Source of the DNA: an uncultured Croceitalea sp. | Lineage (GTDB): Bacteria > Bacteroidota > Bacteroidia > Flavobacteriales > Flavobacteriaceae | DNA: 64,000 bases | Reading direction: 5' to 3' | Assembly (NCBI GenBank): GCA_947503285.1 | Contig: CANNDD010000002.1 | Span: 310,001 to 374,000, forward strand | The notes under the pieces: model-generated | The model's database searches: none | Told to the model about the DNA's origin: nothing | Seen by the model: the letters and a program-made list of their open reading frames with translations, nothing else | Part shown: piece after piece, positions 35,560 to 44,544 of the stretch | Position numbering within the stretch: position 1 is the stretch's first letter | Layout: each line of letters starts with the position of its first letter | Position numbers and translations under genes: made by a program

Positions 35560-36774
35560 TTAAGCTTGTTTATACTTGGAAATTGAATTGGCTTTATGTC
35601 TGACCAGAGGCCTACAAAAATGATAGGTTAAAAAGAAAAAAATCAATGAAATCGTTTCTTTTACAATGGATGGGCCAATCAAACTTTTCACTGAGATAAT
35701 CATGATAAAAGAGATAAAAAGCATTTTGTAATATCCTCTTTTCAGCGAAATCCTGAACATTTTGGTTAATACAAGAATAAAAAGAATTAATGATATTATA
35801 CCAGAATTGAATAGAATCTCGAGATAGGTGTTGTCAAGATTACTCTTATAAGCAAAATGAGGATCAATTCCAGGCAAATAAAACCTTGAACCATAGTAAA
35901 ATCCATGGCCGACAAACAACGATTTCAGATCAATATTCTCTATAGCAAAAAGCCAATATTTAACGCGCCCTGTCAGCTCGAATAGTTTTGAAGTATCCCC
36001 GTCACGTAAAATGTAAACATTGATAAAGTCGGTTTGTAAGACCGCATAAAGAATAACAATACAGCTAGTAAAAAAGAGAATTGCAAATCGTCTAATATTG
36101 GTAATCAGATACAGAAAAACTATAAAGGCAACAATCAAATATGCAAACCTGGATTTTGTGCCAAAAATCACAAGAATACCGACAATAATATTGATGGCGT
36201 CCATAAGTGTTTGTTTTCTCCTATAAAATAAAAAAGTGGAAACCGCAAACGAGAAGAGCACTAGCTCAGCCATCTCATTCGGAGGAATGTACAACAACAG
36301 ATTACCGGCTATCCGGTTTTGAGCTATGAAAGATCCTACTTGAGAATCAGGAAACAAAAGGCAGCTAATACTAAAAATCAATACAATATTTCTATATGGA
36401 ATCAGGAAATTCTCTGTACTTCCCGCATAATTGAAAACCGTTCTAGCAGCATAAATTAAAACCAGTAGTTGAAAAAATTTTGAAACACTAATAATAGGGT
36501 TTAGCGAAATTATGGCGCTCAAAAACATTATGCCGTAAAAACAATTCATAAGCCAATTTTCCCTATTGAACTTGAAGGTAATACCACTGACTTTTCCAGC
36601 TAACAAAAAAATCGAAAGCAGACACCCTAATGAAAAAATATTACCAATTTTAATGATTCCCGACCTCGCTTGGTCAACATCATGAACATGTATGCTGTCT
36701 TGAAAAAGGCCTTTTCCATATACTGCCAACAACAACAATGAAATAAGGATATAATTAGTCGTCTTGGAGTTCAT
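35560..36774 (-). CDS. O-antigen polymerase/ligase-like membrane protein
   Basis: 404 residues, about ten to twelve membrane helices with a large loop near residues 255-300 (DGDTSKLFELTGRVKYWLF, HGFYYGSRF). This is the layout of Wzy polymerases and WaaL ligases, which cannot be told apart by eye. It overlaps the flippase gene by 20 bases. Together with the flippase it would polymerise repeat units in the periplasm. Confidence 0.7.
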   Translation of the reverse strand: MNSKTTNYILISLLLLAVYGKGLFQDSIHVHDVDQARSGIIKIGNIFSLGCLLSIFLLAGKVSGITFKFNRENWLMNCFYGIMFLSAIISLNPIISVSKFFQLLVLIYAARTVFNYAGSTENFLIPYRNIVLIFSISCLLFPDSQVGSFIAQNRIAGNLLLYIPPNEMAELVLFSFAVSTFLFYRRKQTLMDAINIIVGILVIFGTKSRFAYLIVAFIVFLYLITNIRRFAILFFTSCIVILYAVLQTDFINVYILRDGDTSKLFELTGRVKYWLFAIENIDLKSLFVGHGFYYGSRFYLPGIDPHFAYKSNLDNTYLEILFNSGIISLILFILVLTKMFRISLKRGYYKMLFISFIMIISVKSLIGPSIVKETISLIFFFLTYHFCRPLVRHKANSISKYKQA

Positions 36775-37924
36775 TTTTTCTAAGGTATGAAAATAAAAAA
36801 TGGATTGTCCAAACTACCGGAACCGTCATCAGATAATATACTTCTTTGGCATTTACAAACTGAAATACACTTAAAAGTAATACAATGCACAATTGAAGCG
36901 TGACCATGAGAAAAAGTTGATTCGTTTTCCTATTGATTACCAACCAGGGGCCTAATGGGCCAGCAGAAAGAAACAATACCCCTCCTAAAAGATATATTAT
37001 CCCATATTCCGAAACAAAATCATATTGTCCCCCGTATAAGAACCCGAATAGGTTTTCGGCTAAAAGAAAATACATCAAACAGTAAAATACCGATAATACA
37101 AATGAAATATTCCTGAGCTTTTTAAATTCTGCCAAGCCATGTCTTTTTATCGACGGAAGAGCTACAAAATTGATTGCTCCTTTGGTCAAGCTAAATACTA
37201 AAAAAACAAGCCCGTGGACTCCAATACTGGCTACCACCCCTCTATCAAAAAATAGGGCCGCGTTGAGCTTGTCAAATTGAAATAAATATACGGTTCCGAC
37301 ACTTTGGAATGCAAAGGCAATGTTTGATTTCCAAATACTTTTTAAGGATGACGATATGTGCTGGGTGTGCAGTTTAATGTTGATAGTGCCATCAAAAGTT
37401 CTCCAAGCCAAAAGAAAAGGAATGCCAGAACTGGCCAGAATCGCCACAGGTATGCCTTCGACATAATACACACTGCACAGTAACGCAAAAACCAAAAGTA
37501 AAGCAGACTTTGTTACATCCTCAATCAAAATGGGCTTTCTAAACGACATATCGTAGGTCATCGAACTGCATAGTACCCGTGTTATGGATGTGAACATCGC
37601 TGCATATACCAATGCTATGGTGTCATAGAGGGAAATGGTCAATGGGGTAATAAACAATAGGGTACCTCCAAGTAACAATACATGCCCGAAAATAATTATG
37701 AAACGAATCTCTTCCGATATATCTTTCGGATTGTTTTTTGCAAAAACCCCGTTGTCAAGACCGAAAGAAGTAAGCACACTGGTTACCCTTACAATTCCCC
37801 AAAAAATCAGGAAATCAGCAAAAAACTCCTTAGAGGTAAAGAGGCTAATGGCGAAAATCACCAAAGCACTTCCTACTTTAGATGAAAGTCGCAATAATAT
37901 AGAGGTGATATTTTTAATGTCCAT
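36755..37924 (-). CDS. Wzx-type polysaccharide flippase
   Basis: 389 residues with about eleven to twelve membrane helices spread evenly, no large soluble domain, and scattered charged residues in the helices (for example RVLCSSMTYDMSFRKP). This is the pattern of the MATE-like oligosaccharide flippases. It carries lipid-linked repeat units across the inner membrane. It lies between two polymerase/ligase-like genes. Confidence 0.75.
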   Translation of the reverse strand: MDIKNITSILLRLSSKVGSALVIFAISLFTSKEFFADFLIFWGIVRVTSVLTSFGLDNGVFAKNNPKDISEEIRFIIIFGHVLLLGGTLLFITPLTISLYDTIALVYAAMFTSITRVLCSSMTYDMSFRKPILIEDVTKSALLLVFALLCSVYYVEGIPVAILASSGIPFLLAWRTFDGTINIKLHTQHISSSLKSIWKSNIAFAFQSVGTVYLFQFDKLNAALFFDRGVVASIGVHGLVFLVFSLTKGAINFVALPSIKRHGLAEFKKLRNISFVLSVFYCLMYFLLAENLFGFLYGGQYDFVSEYGIIYLLGGVLFLSAGPLGPWLVINRKTNQLFLMVTLQLCIVLLLSVFQFVNAKEVYYLMTVPVVWTIHFLFSYLRKNELQDD

Positions 37925-38108
37925 GGCTAAGGTTTGATAAGAGCATTACAAAACATGAAAAAGGATTTAAGACAATTCCATGTGTTTTTGGCATTTTGGA
38001 GAAAAGCGACTTTGGTCGGCATCTGAGAGTCTGCCTAACCCTAGATATATGGATACGAAGCTGTCTTGGGTCATTTTTAGGTAAAGATCTATTAGGTGCC
38101 CTCTTCAT
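37914..38108 (-). CDS. Small basic ORF, doubtful
   Basis: 64 codons from ATG at 38108, overlapping the stop of the polymerase-like gene by one base (TGATG) and running 11 bases into the flippase gene. The tiling is what one expects of a coupled gene, but the protein is rich in Arg/Pro/Ser, has no membrane helix and resembles no known family. It could equally be a chance frame in a 183-base spacer. Confidence 0.25.
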   Translation of the reverse strand: MKRAPNRSLPKNDPRQLRIHISRVRQTLRCRPKSLFSKMPKTHGIVLNPFSCFVMLLSNLSHGH

Positions 38109-39349
38109 CACTTCGCCAAATTACTCTTTGAAAAAAAAGACAAACAATTAAAAAAAGCAAAAAATGACATCGTCAAATTTCTTTCAAAATAGGACTCCGT
38201 TAAACCTGCCAAAATGAACACCCCAATAAAAACGATATAGTACATATTATTTGAAAGAATTGCCAAGCGTATCATGTAGCCAAGAGAAAGAACAAACATT
38301 AAAACTCCTAAGAACCCTGTTGCCAAAAGGATCTGCAAAAAAATATTATGGGCATTAAAACTGTTATTATTGGCAAACAATCGATTATGCATATATATTT
38401 TATAACACAATTCAAGTTGATCTTTTTGATCGCCAACGCCAACGCCGATAATTGGATTGGTTTCAACGACCTTGACCGCGCAATCCCATATAGATTCCCT
38501 CATTCCGCCCCAATACTTGCCCCTACTGTCTTCTTGACCATAATTAACCACTTTGTCCATTTTATCGCCAAAGTAAGGATTGGCCCAGTAGTTAAGGCAA
38601 AACAAAGCTACCATGGTCAAAAGCACTTTGATAAAAATGACAGGAGTTTTTTGTAAAGTGGATTTAGCAAAAAACATAACACAAACATTTGCAGCCGTGA
38701 GAAAGATGAGGTTTCTACTATTAAGCAATATCAACGTAATGGTCAAAACCAAAACAATGGCAATTTCAAGGCCTTTTGATCTAAAAAGTTCGATATGGGT
38801 TTTAAATAGTCTGATGTAGGTATACATAGTCAGGCCAAAAGAAATAAATAGGGAAAAACCAAGAAAATAATTGTCCACAATAGAGGTAGACAAGTTATTC
38901 TGTGTTAAGGCTTCCATACCGTTAATGTCCCATAAAATCCCATATGTCTGTCTGCCAATTGAAAGCAGACTTACCGCAGCCAAAGAGAGTAGAAATCCCT
39001 TAAGCGCCTTCATATATGTTCTTTCCCCAACCTCTTTCTTGAAAGACAAAAACACCAACGGGAAAAACAGTAGAAAGGACTGGGAATATATTTTATCCAA
39101 CCCATAAGCGATATTATCGGTATAGACTAAACTTGCAATCGAATAGAGGTAAAAGGAGGTAACTATAATCAAAAAAATAGAGTCATTCTTTCTAAAACCA
39201 ACACTTCCTTTAAAAACCCTGTAAAGCCAATATGCAATTATCAGAACGAACGAGGTATTGAACAACCCTCTGCCAAGTGGAAGGGTAATGGCGAAAATGG
39301 TAATTAAATTTTCCCAATTTATAATTCGTTTGCCTTTTGAGATAAGCAT
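38108..39349 (-). CDS. Second O-antigen ligase/polymerase-like membrane protein
   Basis: 413 residues with about ten to twelve membrane helices. The periplasmic-loop signature of the Wzy_C/WaaL superfamily is clear near residues 285-345: VVETNPIIGVGVGD and FNAHNIFLQILLATGFLG. It could ligate finished chains to an acceptor while the other copy polymerises, or the reverse. Confidence 0.8.
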   Translation of the reverse strand: MLISKGKRIINWENLITIFAITLPLGRGLFNTSFVLIIAYWLYRVFKGSVGFRKNDSIFLIIVTSFYLYSIASLVYTDNIAYGLDKIYSQSFLLFFPLVFLSFKKEVGERTYMKALKGFLLSLAAVSLLSIGRQTYGILWDINGMEALTQNNLSTSIVDNYFLGFSLFISFGLTMYTYIRLFKTHIELFRSKGLEIAIVLVLTITLILLNSRNLIFLTAANVCVMFFAKSTLQKTPVIFIKVLLTMVALFCLNYWANPYFGDKMDKVVNYGQEDSRGKYWGGMRESIWDCAVKVVETNPIIGVGVGDQKDQLELCYKIYMHNRLFANNNSFNAHNIFLQILLATGFLGVLMFVLSLGYMIRLAILSNNMYYIVFIGVFILAGLTESYFERNLTMSFFAFFNCLSFFSKSNLAK

Positions 39350-39360
39350 TTGGATTCTGA

Positions 39361-39879
39361 CTATTTTGATTGTGCAAACTTGTGTAAGTCAACATTACGG
39401 AGTGTTAATACAAATTTTCTCTGTTTAGAAACCTTATCTTCCACCCCAAAATTCACTTTTTCAAACAAACTATCTTTTTTTAACGACAAAGACTTCCGAA
39501 ATAGCAAGGAGTCTCCCTTAATTTCCGGGTTATTCAAAACCATGTTAATCGACTTATCGGTGTCGGTTAAATCTTCGAACCCGTGTATAAACGCCCGATG
39601 ATTTTTAGAAAACTCCATAATATTTCCTTTGAGATATAGATTCAAAAAGTATTTATTGGTGGTTTCATCTTTTCGAACAAAGAATGCATTTATTTCGTAT
39701 CCCTCTTCTTCAAAAACATAAGGATGTCCAATAAGGCTTATTCCTAAATCGCTCTGCTTATCAATTTTATATATTTTATTATTTTCGTTACAGCCTGTCA
39801 AGGAGAGCAGAATAAAGAGAACGTCACGGCAAATTTTGTTGTCGAATCCTTTTTTTTCAATCCGTTTTGAACCTAACAT
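39361..39879 (-). CDS. Hypothetical lipoprotein
   Basis: 172 residues. A short N-terminal hydrophobic segment (DVLFILLSLTGC) ends in a lipobox cysteine at about residue 30, so the protein is probably lipid-anchored. The mature part is charged and beta-rich. I recognise no family. It sits 11 bases upstream of the polymerase-like gene on the same strand and 9 bases downstream of the cysN fragment. Confidence 0.55.
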   Translation of the reverse strand: MLGSKRIEKKGFDNKICRDVLFILLSLTGCNENNKIYKIDKQSDLGISLIGHPYVFEEEGYEINAFFVRKDETTNKYFLNLYLKGNIMEFSKNHRAFIHGFEDLTDTDKSINMVLNNPEIKGDSLLFRKSLSLKKDSLFEKVNFGVEDKVSKQRKFVLTLRNVDLHKFAQSK

Positions 39880-39888
39880 AAACCTTTT

Positions 39889-40107
39889 TTATACCAACAT
39901 CCCGGCGCCTACCGTTTTACTGGTGCCTTTATCTATCAAGATAACCCCCCCCGTTGTGCGGCTCCCGCAATAAAAATCGACCAACAAGGGTTTTGTGGCC
40001 GTAGCTCTAATCTTACAAATATCGTTCACTCCAAAGTACTCATCTTCCTGTCTTCTATTTAAGATATTGATGTCAATTTTATAAATCACCTCCTTTGTTA
40101 TTACTTT
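39889..40107 (-). pseudogene. Remnant: C-terminal end of CysN/NodQ (sulfate adenylyltransferase subunit 1)
   Basis: The last 70 or so codons match the C-terminus of the GTPase subunit of ATP sulfurylase: VIYKIDINIL, then GVNDICKIRAT, and RTTGGVILIDKGTSKTVGAG before the stop. The family reads NRxTGxFILID and TVGAGMI there. The frame is open only to a TAG at 40108-40110; the GTPase domain (more than 350 residues) is absent. A GTG at 40089 could still start a 66-residue peptide, but it would have no catalytic part. Confidence 0.75.
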
Positions 40108-40159
40108 CTACTCTTTAGAAGTATATGTTGAATGGTTGGTTTTGCAAGGTAATACTCAA

Positions 40160-40280
40160 TCACTTTAACATCTTAATGAGCTTATCCGGAATATAATTCT
40201 CATACTTTGGATAATTCTAAACCAGCCTCCGTATAACGTGTGACCCAATAAACCTACACTTCCATAACCAATGTTTTTAT
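40160..40280 (-). pseudogene. Possible remnant: N-terminal start of dTDP-glucose 4,6-dehydratase (RmlB-like)
   Basis: On the minus strand, one frame from 40249 reads IGSHVIRRLV, stop, then NYPKYENYIPDKL. Just upstream in other frames lie the codons for KTLV and a glycine-rich GS-G. Joined by two frameshifts they give the start of an RmlB-type Rossmann fold (family GGAGFIGSHVVRxFV then NKYPEY and LDKLTY). An in-frame stop and the shifts show that it is dead. The match is short, so this is a suggestion rather than a firm call. Confidence 0.45.
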
Positions 40281-40308
40281 TTCCTAACTTTCAGATGTTA
40301 TATTTGTT

Positions 40309-41298
40309 TCAGACTGTTTTTGATTTACGGTTTAAAAATAACAGAAAAGAAACCAAGAAAAAGAAACCTAAAAATAGAAGCGGAAAAAGAACAATATTCT
40401 TTCCATAAACCGATTTTTGTACTTCCTGTGTTTTTCCAAAGTTGATTACCTTGATGACTTCGGTTCGTTGTTTTAATTCTAGTTTTTTAGATTCTATATC
40501 TTGAATCAAACTGTTTTTTAGTCTAAAAAGACCTGTAATATCTATGCGTTCTTGGTTGTCCAAAACAATTCTATCAGTACCAATATTATTATCACTTTGG
40601 ACCATTTTTCGAGCATAATTGACAACAAGCTCATCTACTTGCTCTAACAAAGATTTGTTCTCCACTATTCTGCTTTCTGCATTTTCCCGATATATTTCTA
40701 TAAGACCATCGAAATATTCATTCGTATTTATGTATGCCATTACTTTCTCCGCAAATAATTTTCCTTTTGACGCATCTTTATAAAAGAAAGTGATGCGATG
40801 GTTAAATGAGCTTTTGTTCTGTAGCTCTGCACGTACAATATCTGCAACAGCATCTGTATTTTCAAAACTTTGCAGGAGTTCTAAAAATTTCATTTCACTC
40901 TCCGAGCTTTTCTTTCCATCATCTACTGGAGCAATTTCTATTTCAAAGCCTTTTAAATCATTAAAATCTAAACCTATTTCAATGAAGAAGTCTATATTAT
41001 CAGCTTTGATATTTGATTGTATCTCATCTACTACATCATACAAGTAGTTCTTACTTTCCAATAGGGGTTTAACAATAACTTCGGTCTTAAGTTTTTTGGT
41101 TATGACTTTATTTAAGCCATACCCTACTCCAACCCCCAAAACTATTAAGCCTAAAAGAATAAAAGCATTTTTTTTGAGGTATATAAAAAGTAGTAAAAAA
41201 GCGTTGAAAAGCTTTTGAAAACCCCCTCCTATCAATTGAAACAACTGCCCTAAATCTATTTCGTCTGAAGAATTGTTATTTGTCTGATTCTCTGCCAT
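40309..41298 (-). CDS. Wzz-like chain-length determinant protein
   Basis: 329 residues. One membrane helix at about 45-65 (NAFILLGLIVLGVGVGYG), a long periplasmic alpha-rich domain with coiled coil (about 195-280), and a second helix near 300-322 followed by a short basic tail. This two-helix layout is that of Wzz/PCP proteins that set polymer length. It is the first gene of the exopolysaccharide run and lies 2 bases from the DUF6909 gene. It has no kinase domain or Walker motifs. Confidence 0.72.
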   Translation of the reverse strand: MAENQTNNNSSDEIDLGQLFQLIGGGFQKLFNAFLLLFIYLKKNAFILLGLIVLGVGVGYGLNKVITKKLKTEVIVKPLLESKNYLYDVVDEIQSNIKADNIDFFIEIGLDFNDLKGFEIEIAPVDDGKKSSESEMKFLELLQSFENTDAVADIVRAELQNKSSFNHRITFFYKDASKGKLFAEKVMAYINTNEYFDGLIEIYRENAESRIVENKSLLEQVDELVVNYARKMVQSDNNIGTDRIVLDNQERIDITGLFRLKNSLIQDIESKKLELKQRTEVIKVINFGKTQEVQKSVYGKNIVLFPLLFLGFFFLVSFLLFLNRKSKTV

Positions 41299-41300
41299 AA

Positions 41301-42986
41301 TTAGCTATTAAATAGTTGTTCTAAAATTTTATCGGTAATTAGATAGGTTGGTTTTACGCCCGTGGTTCCCAATCCACCTGAAGCCAGTGTACTTCCTGTT
41401 TCTAAAGGATTGTCCGATGCATAATATGCATAACGCACTTTAACCTCATTGCCAATACTCTTTCTGATTTTTGAGGCGGACTGTATCGCCTTTTGATAGT
41501 GCACGCCCTCCATTTCCAATCCGATAACATTCCAAGTAGAATCATAAAAAAACTGAAGGATATCCTTATTCTGCAGAGAGGTGCCCAAAACAGTGACCAT
41601 TGTTCCTTCCACAACATTTAATGCGTTGCCTTTAAAATCATTGGCACAAAGCTCATTTTTAAAGGGATAATTATCCGCAGTACCCTCAAATATGTGGGCT
41701 GAAGGAATCATCAAATCCCCTTTTCCACCTTCTAGAATGCCCGCTTTACCCATTATTGAAATTGAATCTACCTTCAAGAAAGTGTTCTTGTTCTTTACTT
41801 TATATGGTTTTAAAAGCTCATCTATGGTTTCATAAGCTTGCTCTCCGAACGCATAATCCATCACAAAGATAACTGGTTTTTTATCAGTAGGAATATCCGT
41901 TCGAAGATCATAGCAACAAGCACCTTTTTCAACTTTGGCCATGTCAAAAATCTGCACATCAATATTGGCCCCTGATCTGTCATCGATATATAGCATCCCG
42001 TTCTTTTGGGCAAGTGATGTTACCTTATCCCTCAAATGTTTATTATCTGATGAGCTTAGCGCCTCATAAATTTCCAATGGACTACTATTCGAAAATTCCT
42101 TTTTTAAAGCAACCTTAGCGAACAATGAATTCATAACGCTGTGCATGTTGGCACTTATAATATGAATGGGCCTGTTTATCAAATTTCGCTTTACGAGGGT
42201 TTCTTTAATTGTATCTGCCCAACGTTCGCCATGTATGTGATGACCAAGGCGCTCCCGCAATAGAGGGCTAAACGTAATGGTTCTTTTGTTACCCGTCGTT
42301 TCTTCCTCCAATGCTAGTTTACCCAACCAAAAAACGATATTCAAAAATCTATCTTTTTTTTCTTTAGAAGAAAGCTTCTGATGGATCTCTACCACTTCTT
42401 CAAAAGATCTTCCCAAAATATTTGCAGTATGGATCAATGCCACTTCCCGTTCCGGGTCTGTAGGTTCTACCAGGCGAACAAAGGCTTCAAGCTTATCCCA
42501 ATCCCTTATCGTTTTTTGGGTTTCTTCAATGAATACCCTATTACAAATTTTTGTAGACTCAATGAACAAAAAGGTCAAATGGGTTAAAATGTCATAAATA
42601 TCGGATCTGCCACGGGTAATCTCAATATTCATTTGCTCGTCATCGATACGATAGCAATTTCTTCGCCGTTTTGGGGGTATTATAGCGGTTAGGTGTGATT
42701 TTGAGAACCCCTCATCTGAGGTCAAATTTATAAAACGGCATTCTTCTATCCCTTGTGGAAGACGCTCCAAAACATAAATAAGTCCGTTCAACTCCCCTTT
42801 TTCTTCTGCGACAGTTCCGTATATCTCGGGGCGAAGTACTAAAAGTGCATTGCGTAAGGCATTGCCCGAAACACCCGATGGCTTGTAAAAGCCCCTATTC
42901 AATAAATGGCGCATCGTAATATACAGTCGCTCTATGGCGTTAGTGGATTCTTGTGCCCTTGTCGTTTCTTTTATTTTTATGCCCAT
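41301..42986 (-). CDS. DUF6909-type protein with a nucleoside-phosphorylase-like C-terminus
   Basis: About 561 residues from ATG at 42986; the longer frame starts with TTG. The N-terminal part is helical and basic (AIERLYITMRHLLNRGFYK). The C-terminal part has VIGLEMEGVHYQKAI and EVKVRYAYYASDNP, a pattern resembling the (D/E)ME(G/S) ribose-binding motif of nucleoside phosphorylases and AMP nucleosidases. The family is, to my knowledge, uncharacterised and limited to Bacteroidota. It is co-directional with the GH3-like gene (59 bases upstream). Confidence 0.6.
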   Translation of the reverse strand: MGIKIKETTRAQESTNAIERLYITMRHLLNRGFYKPSGVSGNALRNALLVLRPEIYGTVAEEKGELNGLIYVLERLPQGIEECRFINLTSDEGFSKSHLTAIIPPKRRRNCYRIDDEQMNIEITRGRSDIYDILTHLTFLFIESTKICNRVFIEETQKTIRDWDKLEAFVRLVEPTDPEREVALIHTANILGRSFEEVVEIHQKLSSKEKKDRFLNIVFWLGKLALEEETTGNKRTITFSPLLRERLGHHIHGERWADTIKETLVKRNLINRPIHIISANMHSVMNSLFAKVALKKEFSNSSPLEIYEALSSSDNKHLRDKVTSLAQKNGMLYIDDRSGANIDVQIFDMAKVEKGACCYDLRTDIPTDKKPVIFVMDYAFGEQAYETIDELLKPYKVKNKNTFLKVDSISIMGKAGILEGGKGDLMIPSAHIFEGTADNYPFKNELCANDFKGNALNVVEGTMVTVLGTSLQNKDILQFFYDSTWNVIGLEMEGVHYQKAIQSASKIRKSIGNEVKVRYAYYASDNPLETGSTLASGGLGTTGVKPTYLITDKILEQLFNS

Positions 42987-43045
42987 CACTATATTTCGGC
43001 ACAAAAATACATGAAATAGGCCAACTTACTAAATAGGTACTTACC

Positions 43046-44539
43046 CTAAGCTTGGTATGCGTTGAGTGCCTCTGCCAACTTTCTATCATTTGCAAGTCGC
43101 TGCACTTTATTTTGCCCTCCCAACTTACCTATACTTTTCATATAGTCTTGAAATCCGTTTTGCTTGATCTTGGTGATTTTCAATGTTTGTAGAATTGCGC
43201 CATCAATAAGATCAAAATAATAGGAGTTTTGGCTTTGCATTGTGTCGTCAAGTATAGAAACGAACTTTGCCTCGTCATGCGGTTCCTTCTCAAATTCAAT
43301 CATCCACTCATGATAGGGAAGCCCCTCTTTTGGCGAAGTCTGTGGAGCAACTGTAAATTCGTTTACCCTCGCACCGGTGGCTTCAATAGCTTTTTTCATG
43401 GCTTCTTCTACCTCTTTTGCAATCACATGTTCGCCGAAGGCCGAAATAAAGTGTTTGATGCGCCCTGATACAATGACTTTATAGGGCCTTAAAGAAATAA
43501 ACTGAACGGTATCTCCTAAATTATATGCCCACAAACCCGCGTCGGTACTTATGATCATGACATAATTAGTATGAAGTTCAACGTCTTTCAATGTGATTCT
43601 TTTTGGATTCTCGACAAAGAATTCATCGGCCCTGACAAACTCATAAAAGATTCCTGAATTGAGCAAGAGCAACATTCCCTTGTCGTTTTGGGCATTTTGG
43701 TATGCGAAAAACCCCTCACTAGCCGGAAAAAGCTCTATACTATCTACTTTACGGCCAATCAGATTTTCAAATTTTGCCCGATAAGGTTCGTAATTGACCC
43801 CGCCATAAATAAAAAGATTAAAATTTTGAAATAGTTCCCCTACCTTCTTTCCACTTTTGCTTTGGAGCCTTTCAAAATACATTTGCACCCAAGAAGGGAT
43901 TCCGGCAATGACCGTCATATTCTCATTCTCCGTTTCTTCGACTATTGCATTGACTTTGGTTTCCCAGTCTTCAATACAATTGGTTTGCCAACTTGGCAAT
44001 CTGTTTTTTTGAAGATAACCCGGTACATAATGTGCTGAAATACCTGAGAGCCTACCCAATTTTACCCCATTTTTTTCTTCTAAAATTGGACTTCCTTGCA
44101 AAAAAATCATTTTTCCATCAACAAAATCGACATTTCCTGTTTCATCGATATAATTTAGAATGGCATCCCTTGAGGCCTCGACTTGATTTTTAATGGATTC
44201 TTTCGTGATGGGAATGTACTTAGCCCCTGATGTTGTTCCTGAGGTTTTGGCAAAATATAGAGGCCTACCGGGCCAAACCACATTTTCACCGCCCTCAACT
44301 ATTTTTTCGATATATCCCTTCAGTGCCTCATAATCACGTATTGGAACCTGCTTCACAAAATCATCGTGTGAGATTATGGTCTTGAAATTATGGTCTTGAC
44401 CGAATTCAGTGTTTTTTGCTTTTTTAATCAGTTCATTAAATACCCCTTTTTGGGTCTCAATGGGGTTATTGATCCATTTAGAGTTTTTTTTGGTAATCCT
44501 ACGGGCAAAGATTTTTGCTGCAAACGCTTTAAGTGACAT
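43046..44539 (-). CDS. GH3 family acyl-adenylating-type protein
   Basis: 497 residues. The ATP site YFAKTSGTTSGAKYIPIT (about 105-122) and the later IYGGVNYEPYR, ELFPASEGFFAYQ and HLNYVMIISTD-like regions define the GH3 family. Plant GH3 enzymes adenylate jasmonate or auxin and join them to amino acids; bacterial substrates are unknown. It is 5 bases from the M23 peptidase gene upstream and is probably translated from the same message. Confidence 0.85.
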   Translation of the reverse strand: MSLKAFAAKIFARRITKKNSKWINNPIETQKGVFNELIKKAKNTEFGQDHNFKTIISHDDFVKQVPIRDYEALKGYIEKIVEGGENVVWPGRPLYFAKTSGTTSGAKYIPITKESIKNQVEASRDAILNYIDETGNVDFVDGKMIFLQGSPILEEKNGVKLGRLSGISAHYVPGYLQKNRLPSWQTNCIEDWETKVNAIVEETENENMTVIAGIPSWVQMYFERLQSKSGKKVGELFQNFNLFIYGGVNYEPYRAKFENLIGRKVDSIELFPASEGFFAYQNAQNDKGMLLLLNSGIFYEFVRADEFFVENPKRITLKDVELHTNYVMIISTDAGLWAYNLGDTVQFISLRPYKVIVSGRIKHFISAFGEHVIAKEVEEAMKKAIEATGARVNEFTVAPQTSPKEGLPYHEWMIEFEKEPHDEAKFVSILDDTMQSQNSYYFDLIDGAILQTLKITKIKQNGFQDYMKSIGKLGGQNKVQRLANDRKLAEALNAYQA

Positions 44540-44544
44540 CTGTT

